A DNA stretch of 64,000 nucleotides from Streptomyces sp. HUAS ZL42 (GTDB taxonomy: Bacteria > Actinomycetota > Actinomycetes > Streptomycetales > Streptomycetaceae). Where the stretch lies: positions 9,335,001 to 9,399,000 of the forward strand of contig NZ_CP160403.1 in NCBI RefSeq assembly GCF_040782645.1. Direction: 5' to 3'. Positions 57,550-64,000 of this stretch are shown one piece after another. Numbering within the stretch: the first letter of the stretch is position 1; every line of letters starts with the position of its first letter. The position numbers were made by a program, and so were the translations under genes. The notes below the pieces were generated by a model, which did not search any database, had not been told where the DNA came from, and worked only from the letters and a program-made list of their open reading frames with translations.

Positions 57550-58569
57550 ATGCAGTACCGCACCTTGGGCCGCACCGGTGTACAGGTCAGCTCCCTCGCG
57601 CTCGGCGCGATGAACTTCGGCGCAATCGGGCGCACCACGCAGGACGAGGCCACCGCCCTCGTCGACGCCGCCCTCGAGGGCGGGATCAACCTCATCGACA
57701 CCGCCGACATGTACAGCGGCGGCGAGTCGGAAGAGATGGTCGGCAAGGCCATCGCCGGCCGCCGCGACGACATCGTGCTGGCCACGAAGGCGACCATGCC
57801 CATGGGCGACGAGCGCAACCACCAGGGGAGTTCGCGCCGCTGGCTGGTCACCGCGCTGGACGACAGCCTGCGCCGTCTCGGTGTCGACCACGTCGACCTC
57901 TACCAGATCCACCGGTGGGACCCGAGCACCAGCGACGAGGAGACCCTGTCGGCCCTGACCGACCTGCAACGCGCGGGAAAGATCCGCTACTTCGGCTCCT
58001 CCACCTTCCCTGCCTACCGCATCGTGCAGGCGCAGTGGGCCGCCCGCGAGCATCACTTGAGCCGTTATGCCACCGAACAGCCCAGCTACTCGATCCTCCA
58101 GCGCGGGATCGAGAGCCATGTGCTGCCCGTGACCGAGGAGTACGGGCTTGGGGTGCTGGTGTGGAGCCCGCTGGCCTCGGGCTGGCTGTCGGGCGCTGTC
58201 CGTGAGGGCCGGGAGATCACCACGAGCCGCTCGACGTTCATGCCGGAACGCTTCGACACCGCCATCCCCTCCAACCGGGCCAGGCTCGAGGCCGTCGAGC
58301 GGCTGGCCAAGGTCGCCGACGAAGCCGGCCTGACCATGATCCAGCTGGCGCTCGGATTCGTGACCGCGCATCCCGCCGTGACCAGTGCGCTCATCGGCCC
58401 CCGCACGCTGGACCACCTGCACTCGCAGCTCGCCGCCGCTGACACCGTGCTCTCCGCCGATGTTCTCGACGCGATCGACGCCATCGTCGCTCCCGGGACC
58501 GACCTGGCCGCGCACGAGAAGTACGACACTCCGCCCGCGCTGCTCGACCCGTCACTGCGACGCCGCTGA
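57550..58569 (+). CDS. Aldo/keto reductase
   Basis: 339 aa NADPH-dependent reductase of the YajO/Tas-like group. The catalytic tetrad is visible: Asp and Tyr in DTADMYSGG, Lys in LATKATMP and His in YQIHRWDP. GWLSG and IPSNRARLEAV are in the cofactor-binding part. GGAGGA sits nine bases before the ATG at 57550. Under control of the divergent TetR. The next gene follows after 72 bp. Confidence 0.92.
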   Translation: MQYRTLGRTGVQVSSLALGAMNFGAIGRTTQDEATALVDAALEGGINLIDTADMYSGGESEEMVGKAIAGRRDDIVLATKATMPMGDERNHQGSSRRWLVTALDDSLRRLGVDHVDLYQIHRWDPSTSDEETLSALTDLQRAGKIRYFGSSTFPAYRIVQAQWAAREHHLSRYATEQPSYSILQRGIESHVLPVTEEYGLGVLVWSPLASGWLSGAVREGREITTSRSTFMPERFDTAIPSNRARLEAVERLAKVADEAGLTMIQLALGFVTAHPAVTSALIGPRTLDHLHSQLAAADTVLSADVLDAIDAIVAPGTDLAAHEKYDTPPALLDPSLRRR

Positions 58570-58641
58570 GCCTCCGAGGGTCGCTCTCTCCTCGTCCGGT
58601 CCCGCCCCTCGAATCTTCTTGTCGAAAGGACCACGAACCCC

Positions 58642-59508
58642 GTGCCCCATGCACCCCGGCCTCGTTTCGGGATCATGACCGCCCCCATGCAGGTCGACTA
58701 CCACGACGTCCTGCGCGTCTGGCGCGAGGCGGACACGATCCCCGAGATCGAGCACGCGTGGCTGTTCGATCACCTCATGCCGATCGGAGGCGACCCGAAC
58801 GGACCGGCCTACGAAGGCTGGACGCTGCTCTCGGCCCTCGCCGCCCAGACCCGACGACTGCGGCTCGGCATCATGGTGACCAGCAATCGTTTCCGGCCGC
58901 CCGCGATGCTCGCCAAGATCGCCACAACCGTCGACATCGTCTCCGGCGGACGGCTCGACTTCGGCATCGGCGTCGGCTCACGACCCGGGCATCCCCTGGC
59001 CCGGCGCGAGTACGAAGCACACGGCCTGCCCTTCCACGACTTCGCGCACGCGGTGGCGAGCCTCGCCGAAGCCTGCACGGTCATCCGGCGGTTGTGGACC
59101 GAGGAGCGACCGTTCGACTTCCAGGGCACCCACCACCACCTCACCGGAGCGTTCGGCAACCCCAAACCCGTCCAGCGCCCCCACCCGCCGATCCTCATCG
59201 GCGGCCGCTCGTCCGCGACGCTGCGTGTGGCCGCCGCGCAGGCCGATCTGTGGAACATCCCGGGCGGCGACATCGAGGACGCCGTGCGCCGCAGCACACT
59301 GCTGGACCGCCACTGCGCCGAGATCGGCCGCGACCCCGCCTCGATCATCCGCTCGATCCACCTGCCGGTCGTCTACGACCAACCGCGTGTCACCAAGGAC
59401 GCGATCGGCCACGCGATCGACGCCGGCTTCCGGCACATCGTCCTCGGACTGCCGGGACCGTACCCCGCCGACGTCGCACGATGGGTCACCGACGAGCTCA
59501 TCCGCTGA
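58642..59508 (+). CDS. LLM-class flavin/F420-dependent oxidoreductase
   Basis: 288 aa, luciferase-like TIM barrel. RLGIMVTSNRFRPPAMLAKI, VDIVSGGRLDFGIGVGS and the C-terminal ILIGGRSS follow the F420-dependent subgroup common in actinobacteria. The GTG at 58642 is the start. Probably in one operon with the aldo/keto reductase. Substrate unknown. Confidence 0.88.
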   Translation: MPHAPRPRFGIMTAPMQVDYHDVLRVWREADTIPEIEHAWLFDHLMPIGGDPNGPAYEGWTLLSALAAQTRRLRLGIMVTSNRFRPPAMLAKIATTVDIVSGGRLDFGIGVGSRPGHPLARREYEAHGLPFHDFAHAVASLAEACTVIRRLWTEERPFDFQGTHHHLTGAFGNPKPVQRPHPPILIGGRSSATLRVAAAQADLWNIPGGDIEDAVRRSTLLDRHCAEIGRDPASIIRSIHLPVVYDQPRVTKDAIGHAIDAGFRHIVLGLPGPYPADVARWVTDELIR

Positions 59509-59533
59509 CCGGGGCCTGTACGGGTGCTTCCCC

Positions 59534-60139
59534 TCAACGCACCCGGCGCGCCCGTCTCTTGAGGCGGGGGACGCGGTCGAAGACCCCTGCGAGACGGGCG
59601 GCCTGGTCGAAGAGGCCCGCCGGGCGTGAGCGGTCCCCGTCGAGGTGGGTGAGGGTTTCCATGCCGAGGTAGAACGCCACCGCCGCACCGGCCAGCACAC
59701 GCACACGGACGGCGGACGCGAGAGGCTTGCCGCGCAGGAGGACGGTCAGCAGCTCCTCGGCCAGCTGCTCCCAGTTCCGGGTCTCCTGGGCCAGTTGTGC
59801 GGCCAGCCGTGAGCCGGGCCTGGCCCCGGAGTACAGCTCCTGGACGGCGGCGATGTGCCCGGTCTCGGAGTCCTCGTCGTACAGCTCGCGCAGCCGCGCG
59901 ATCACGGGCACGGCGCGGTCCATCCCGGACAGTTCGGTGCGGTAGCGGCCGATGCGGGCCCCGCTGGTCCGTGCCAGGGCGGCCACCAGCAGGTCGTCCA
60001 GGTCCGAGAAGTGGTAGTAGATCACCCCGGGCGCGAAGCCCCCGATCTGGGCTATCGCCCTTGCGGTGGTTCCGCCGTGTCCGTTGCGCACCAGGGAGGC
60101 GAGGGTGGCCTCGAGGACGCGGTCACGGGTGTCAGACAA
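59534..60139 (-). CDS. TetR-family regulator of the carotenoid-type operon
   Basis: 201 aa. HTH at about residues 25-50 (TTARAIAQIGGFAPGVIYYHFSDLDDLL). The start is a TTG at 60139 that overlaps the stop of the desaturase gene by 8 bp, so it is the third gene of the FAD oxidoreductase-desaturase-tetR operon. It most likely binds the palindrome at 62516-62533, giving negative autoregulation. Confidence 0.88.
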   Translation of the reverse strand: MSDTRDRVLEATLASLVRNGHGGTTARAIAQIGGFAPGVIYYHFSDLDDLLVAALARTSGARIGRYRTELSGMDRAVPVIARLRELYDEDSETGHIAAVQELYSGARPGSRLAAQLAQETRNWEQLAEELLTVLLRGKPLASAVRVRVLAGAAVAFYLGMETLTHLDGDRSRPAGLFDQAARLAGVFDRVPRLKRRARRVR

Positions 60140-61007
60140 CGCGCACCGGCCGGACTCCGTGGGCGGCGAAGTGGCCTTCGAGCCTGCGCGCGAGTTCGGG
60201 CAGGTGGTGGCTGGGCACGCGCGGGTAGAGATGGTGCTCCAAGTGGTACGTGAGTTCGAGGAAGACGGCCGGGATGATCTTCCCGCGCAGGGTCCTGGTC
60301 TGCGTCAACGGGGTGTCTCCGTAGTCGTGGTGCGGCAGATACACCGTCAGGAGCGGGTACACCCAGCTCCCGACGATCGCCATCACCGTATAGACCAGAA
60401 CTCCCGGTGTGTACGGCAGGAGCAGTACGCCCCCGGCCAGCGCGGTGAACGGGGCCGCAGCCTCGGCGAGAAGCCAACGGCGGTCCCGGCCGCGCCGGTA
60501 GGACCACAGCCACAGGCGTACGAGGAAGACGGGGCCGTAGCAGACGGCGCCGAGCAGGGACAGTTCGGCGGGGTGGCCCTCCGGGTCGTCGGGGTGCGGG
60601 AAGAGCCGGTGGTGCTGGGTGTGCGTGGCGCGGTAGGCGTGCCCGCTCTCCAGCAGGACCAGCCCCATCGCGAAGAGCGCCCAGTCGGTGGCCCGGGGCG
60701 ACAGGCCGATCGTACGGTGCACCACGTCGTGGGTGACGGTCACGACGGCGACGAAGACGCCGAAGACGATCACGGGAGTCAGCCACCACCAGCCGAGCCA
60801 CACCGCGCCCGCGAAACAGAGAACTCCGGCTCCCGGTCGGGCCAGTGCGACGAACCGCTGTCTGCGGGTGGTGACGAGCAGGTCCTCGCCGAGGTCCGCC
60901 AGGGACGGCAGGCCGGGAGCAGGGGGCGTGTCGGCCGGACGGGGTCCTTCGGCCGGACGGGGTCCTTTGGCCGGCCGTGAGTCGGGGTGCGGATCGGGCA
61001 GGGTCAT
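60132..61007 (-). CDS. Membrane fatty acid desaturase/carotenoid hydroxylase-like di-iron protein
   Basis: 291 aa. The three His boxes of membrane di-iron enzymes are present: HDVVH, HTQHH and HLEHH, between four or so hydrophobic segments. The N-terminus has a short repeat (RPAKGP, RPAEGP, RPADTP) encoded by an imperfect DNA repeat. Paired with a carotenoid-type FAD oxidoreductase, so modification of a carotenoid or long-chain lipid is the likely job. Start at 61007 overlaps the previous stop as ATGA. Confidence 0.87.
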   Translation of the reverse strand: MTLPDPHPDSRPAKGPRPAEGPRPADTPPAPGLPSLADLGEDLLVTTRRQRFVALARPGAGVLCFAGAVWLGWWWLTPVIVFGVFVAVVTVTHDVVHRTIGLSPRATDWALFAMGLVLLESGHAYRATHTQHHRLFPHPDDPEGHPAELSLLGAVCYGPVFLVRLWLWSYRRGRDRRWLLAEAAAPFTALAGGVLLLPYTPGVLVYTVMAIVGSWVYPLLTVYLPHHDYGDTPLTQTRTLRGKIIPAVFLELTYHLEHHLYPRVPSHHLPELARRLEGHFAAHGVRPVRVV

Positions 61008-62524
61008 CGGGCTCGCCCCCGCTCCTTCATCACGCCCTCGGCGACGATGCGGCTGCCCAGCACGCAGGCGACGGTGCCGAGACCGGGCCACGTGGAGTCG
61101 CCGACGAGCCACAGCCCGGGACCGCCGAGATCGTGCGGTACGGCGTGCTGGTTGGTGTTGCGCAGCCGTTGCCGCACGCCGCCGACCGCTCCGTCCGGGC
61201 GGAATCCGAACCGTTCGTAGCTGCGGGGTGTCCCGGTCTGGGCGATCACGGCCCGTTCTCCGAGGCGCGGATAGGCACGCCGGGCCCAGGCGACGAGCCG
61301 TTCGCCGGTCTCCTTCTTGCGTTGCGCGTACGCCGCCGGGTCGAGGTCGCGCCAGTCTGCGAGGTCGGTGTGCGTGGAGATCATCACCGCGCGGTGACCC
61401 GGCGGCGCGCTGAGGGTGTCGCCCGGCGCGGAGACGGAGACGAACATGTTGTTGCCGTCGCCGAGGGGACGGTCGTAGGCCTGCAGCAGTTGATGGTGGG
61501 TGAGGTCCTGCCCGGCCACCTCGGACTCGGGCACGCCGAGGAAGACGACGGTCGCGCCGCCGACTGCGTCCGCGTCCCGTTCCAGGTATCTCCGCAGCCG
61601 GCGGGCGACCGGGAGCCCCGCACAGATCGTCGCCGTGGTGGCGACGGGGACCGCGCAGACCAACCGACGGGCGTGGACGGCTCCTTGGCGGGTCGTCAGC
61701 CGATAGGCGCCGGGGTCGCCGTCGACGCGTGAGACGCGGCAGCCGACCCGCAGCGAACCGCCCAGCCCCCGGTAGTGCTTGACCAGGACGCGCCAGAATC
61801 CGTGCATGCCGCCGGTGTGCCGGCTGAGCCCGGCGCCCCTGATGGTCATCCCGAGCGCCGCGTTGATCAGGGGCGCGTCGTCGACACCGGTGTGCACGGT
61901 GTCCTCGACGAGCATGGAGAGCAGCCCGACCAGTGCATCGTCCCCGCGCAGGGAGTGGGCGCGCAGCGCGTCGCCCAGGGTCCTGTTCAGGTGTCGGGCG
62001 TGCAGGACGCCGGGCGCACCGACCACCCGCAGGTCGTGGAGGGCGTCGACGGGGCCCCGGACCGGCAGTCGTACGCCGGCCCGGCTGGCCCGCCAGAAGG
62101 TGTGTGCCAGGCGGTCGAGCAGCGCCCAGAACCGGCGATGGTTCTCGCTGTCGCCGAGCTTCCGCAGCCGTTCGGCGTGCCAGGCGGCCCGGTCGCGATG
62201 CAGTACGACCTGACGATCCGGCAGAAATGCTTTGTAGCCCGGCAGTTCCTGAGTATCCAACGGGCCGAGGCCCACGCTCTCGAGGAGTTCGCCACCGACG
62301 CCTCCGGGCCCGAAGTCGACGAGCGTGGTTGCGCCCACGTCGAACGAGAACCCCCGCTTGCGGTAGTACCCGGCGCATCCGCCCGCGTGGCCGTGCGCCT
62401 CCAGCACGACGGTCGACAGACCTGCTGCCTGCAACCTCAGCGCCGTGGCCATGCCGGCCATGCCGCCACCGATCACGGCGACGTCGATGCAACCGTCCGC
62501 GTTCTGAACGCGTGTTCTGAACAT
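61004..62524 (-). CDS. Phytoene-desaturase/CrtO-like FAD oxidoreductase
   Basis: 506 aa. The N-terminal dinucleotide fold is VAVIGGGMAGMATALRLQAAG, followed by EAHGHAGGCAGYY, and the C-terminal carotenoid-oxidoreductase signature contains GLWLVGDSTWPGLGTVACVLG. The family includes CrtI, CrtO and CrtISO. No phytoene synthase or other crt gene is in the window. The ATG at 62524 lies inside an operator palindrome and six bases from a predicted -10, so the transcript may be leaderless. First gene of a three-gene operon. Confidence 0.88.
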   Translation of the reverse strand: MFRTRVQNADGCIDVAVIGGGMAGMATALRLQAAGLSTVVLEAHGHAGGCAGYYRKRGFSFDVGATTLVDFGPGGVGGELLESVGLGPLDTQELPGYKAFLPDRQVVLHRDRAAWHAERLRKLGDSENHRRFWALLDRLAHTFWRASRAGVRLPVRGPVDALHDLRVVGAPGVLHARHLNRTLGDALRAHSLRGDDALVGLLSMLVEDTVHTGVDDAPLINAALGMTIRGAGLSRHTGGMHGFWRVLVKHYRGLGGSLRVGCRVSRVDGDPGAYRLTTRQGAVHARRLVCAVPVATTATICAGLPVARRLRRYLERDADAVGGATVVFLGVPESEVAGQDLTHHQLLQAYDRPLGDGNNMFVSVSAPGDTLSAPPGHRAVMISTHTDLADWRDLDPAAYAQRKKETGERLVAWARRAYPRLGERAVIAQTGTPRSYERFGFRPDGAVGGVRQRLRNTNQHAVPHDLGGPGLWLVGDSTWPGLGTVACVLGSRIVAEGVMKERGRAR

Positions 62525-62559
62525 GCGTTCAGAGTGGGCCGGTTCGTGCCGCGCGTCAA
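62516..62559 (-). promoter_or_regulatory. Promoter and TetR operator covering the start codon
   Basis: On the minus strand TTGACG (62554-62559) and CACTCT (62531-62536) are 17 bp apart. Transcription would begin at or next to the A of the ATG. The palindrome TCTGAAC ATGC GTTCAGA (62516-62533) overlaps the -10 and the start codon. GTTCAGAAC half-sites recur within the first codons. Confidence 0.65.
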
Positions 62560-62580
62560 TGGCGCGGGCGTGGGCGAAGG

Positions 62581-63504
62581 TCAGGCGGGAGTGGCAGGGA
62601 CGTGGAAGTAGTGCCCCTTGCCGAGGTCTTCGAGGAGGCCGGGGTGGGTCGGCCGCCAGTCCAGCAGTTCGCGGGTCAGGGTGCTCGAGGCCGGGGCGTC
62701 CAGGCCGAGGAACGCGCCGAGCCAGGTGAAGTGTTCGGCCGCAGCCTCGGGAGCCACGGAGGTCACCGGGACGTCGAGGTGACGTCCGATCACCTCGGCG
62801 ATGTCGCGTGTCCGTACTCCCTCCTCCGCAACGCCGTGGAGTACTGATCCCGCCGGGGCCTTCTCGGCCGCCAGGCGGAACAGCCGTGCGGCGTCGAGGC
62901 GGTGGACGGCCGGCCAGCGGTTGGCGCCGTCCCCGATGTGGCCGCTCACGCCCCTGGCTCGGGCGATGGCGACCAGGGTCGCCATGAAGCCGTTGTCCCC
63001 TTCGCCGTGGCAGGTCGGAGACAGTCGCACGACGGACGAGCGCACGCCGCGCGAGGCGAGTGCGAGCACCGCCTGGGCGGTGGCCGATCGGATGGATGCC
63101 GGTGAGCCGTCGATCGTGGGCATGTCCCTCTCGTTCGCCACACGCCCGGGCGCGAGGCCGACAACGCCGGAGGCGAGGACGAACGGGCGCTCCGTACCGG
63201 CGAGCGCGTCGCCGAAGGTGTCGACGGCGCGGCGATCGGCCTCGGCGGCGCCCTGGTAGTCGCCCGCGAAAGCGATGTCGTGCTTGAAGGCGAGGTGGAT
63301 CACGCCGTCCGACGCGGCGGCGGTGCTCCCAAGGACGTCGAGGTCGTCAACGCCGCCGCGGACCACCTCCACCCCGGCGGCGGTGAGGACGGCGGCGGAG
63401 GCGTCGGAGCGGGCGAGCCCGACAACCTGGTGGCCCGAGTCGATGAGCTCGGGAACGACGGCGGAACCGATCCAGCCGGACGCGCCGGTCACGAAGATGC
63501 GCAT
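62581..63504 (-). CDS. NAD-dependent epimerase/extended SDR family protein
   Basis: 307 aa. NAD-binding GASGWIGSAVVPELI starts at residue 7. GVIHLAFKH is the second nucleotide motif. The SDR Tyr-Lys pair is not present as YxxxK, as in several atypical extended SDRs of this group that have a Ser/Thr-rich region instead. Divergent from a TetR gene across a 21-bp inverted repeat, so likely repressed by it. Substrate unknown. Confidence 0.85.
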   Translation of the reverse strand: MRIFVTGASGWIGSAVVPELIDSGHQVVGLARSDASAAVLTAAGVEVVRGGVDDLDVLGSTAAASDGVIHLAFKHDIAFAGDYQGAAEADRRAVDTFGDALAGTERPFVLASGVVGLAPGRVANERDMPTIDGSPASIRSATAQAVLALASRGVRSSVVRLSPTCHGEGDNGFMATLVAIARARGVSGHIGDGANRWPAVHRLDAARLFRLAAEKAPAGSVLHGVAEEGVRTRDIAEVIGRHLDVPVTSVAPEAAAEHFTWLGAFLGLDAPASSTLTRELLDWRPTHPGLLEDLGKGHYFHVPATPA

Positions 63505-63523
63505 GGGAGGAACCCAAACTGTT

Positions 63524-63574
63524 GATGACAGTGACTGACATCGACCCTAGCAGTCGATGTCAGTCACTGTCATC
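63524..63574. promoter_or_regulatory. Long inverted repeat, operator of the SDR/TetR pair
   Basis: Perfect 21-bp arms (63524-63544 and 63554-63574) with a 9-bp spacer, in the 85 bp between the divergent starts. It could bind two TetR dimers symmetrically. Confidence 0.75.
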
Positions 63575-63589
63575 ACGTAGGATCTGGGC

Positions 63590-64000
63590 ATGGGCAGATG
63601 GGAGCCGAACGCGCGCGGACGTCTGGCGGAAGCGGCGTTGGAGCTCTACAGCCGGCGGGGCTACGAGCAGACCACGGTGGCCGAGATCGCCAAACTGGCC
63701 GGCCTCACCGAACGGACCTTCTTCCGGCACTACGCCGACAAGCGCGAGGTGCTGTTCGACAGATCGAGTGCGTTGCAGGAACTGTTCGTGACCGCGGTCG
63801 CCGAGGCACCGGAATCCGCGGCGCCGATCGACGCGATTGCGGCGGGACTCGAGGCGGTCTCCGAAGCGTTCGCCGGCCGCCGCGAGTACTCCCGCCGGCG
63901 ACAGGCCGTCATCGTGGCGAACGCGGAACTCCAGGAGCGCGAGCTGATCAAGCTCGCCTCGATGTCAGCCGCGCTCGCCGAGGCCCTGCGCCGACGCGGC
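63590..64000 (+). CDS. TetR-family regulator (3' end cut by window edge)
   Basis: First 137 codons only. HTH at about residues 28-52 (TTVAEIAKLAGLTERTFFRHYADKREVLF), followed by helices of the ligand domain. The ATG at 63590 is 16 bp from the inverted repeat. It probably represses the divergent SDR gene and itself. Confidence 0.88.
   Translation, partial: MGRWEPNARGRLAEAALELYSRRGYEQTTVAEIAKLAGLTERTFFRHYADKREVLFDRSSALQELFVTAVAEAPESAAPIDAIAAGLEAVSEAFAGRREYSRRRQAVIVANAELQERELIKLASMSAALAEALRRRG

Noticed and set aside
60893..61007. Short repeat at the desaturase N-terminus considered as a mobile insertion
   Set aside because: Only three imperfect 6-residue units of simple Pro/Gly/Arg sequence. 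Slippage is enough to explain it.

Overview
The window is a very GC-rich actinobacterial chromosome segment. Streptomyces is the best guess. Support for this: strong third-position GC, GTG and TTG starts, many GTGA/ATGA stop-start overlaps, Tat-type and lipoprotein signals, SpoIIE/HATPase regulators, ROK, LuxR and TetR regulators, P450-ferredoxin cassettes and a rifampicin monooxygenase. No tRNA, rRNA, CRISPR array or prophage was seen.

1-18.4 kb: a large minus-strand myo-inositol catabolic and uptake locus. In transcription order it holds a promoter with a perfect 11-bp-arm palindrome (18334-18398), a lipoprotein-permease-ATPase sugar ABC transporter, a TIM-barrel isomerase (IolH-like), IolC kinase, a (beta/alpha)8 aldolase-like protein, IolB, IolD, MmsA/IolA, a second TIM-barrel isomerase (IolE candidate), IolG and three more Gfo/Idh/MocA oxidoreductases. 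A convergent GH63-like glycosidase lies at the left edge. A TnpB-only IS200/IS605-type element sits between iolB and iolD in the opposite orientation, and its right end supplies the iolB stop codon. IolB also carries a repeat-derived in-frame insertion.

18.4-28 kb: a gene-poor stretch with a 38-bp tandem repeat array, a Tat-type carbonic anhydrase, a rifampicin monooxygenase (rox) preceded by a rifamycin-associated element, a FUSC transporter, a PAS-GAF-SpoIIE phosphatase and a 392-bp near-tandem duplication that copies part of an NTF2-like gene and a small membrane-protein gene.

28-44.7 kb: small enzymes, a LuxR/NB-ARC regulator, a membrane SpoIIE phosphatase, a P450/ferredoxin reductase/ferredoxin cassette, a DUF2235 hydrolase, a frameshifted GH16-like gene, an ArsR-like regulator, a secreted protein, an RsbW-like kinase, a Ser/Thr kinase and a ROK regulator.

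44.7-56.8 kb: a three-gene monosaccharide ABC transporter divergent from the ROK gene, a 907-aa sensor phosphatase with its own HATPase, a GlxA-type AraC regulator, GAPDH, glutamate dehydrogenase and two small secreted proteins.

56.8-64 kb: three TetR-centred redox units. The first is TetR divergent from an aldo/keto reductase plus a flavin/F420 oxidoreductase, with two operators between them. The second is a carotenoid-type FAD oxidoreductase/membrane desaturase/TetR operon whose operator covers the start codon. The third is an SDR divergent from a TetR (cut by the window edge) across a 21-bp inverted repeat.

All calls rest on reading motifs and context. No database search was possible.
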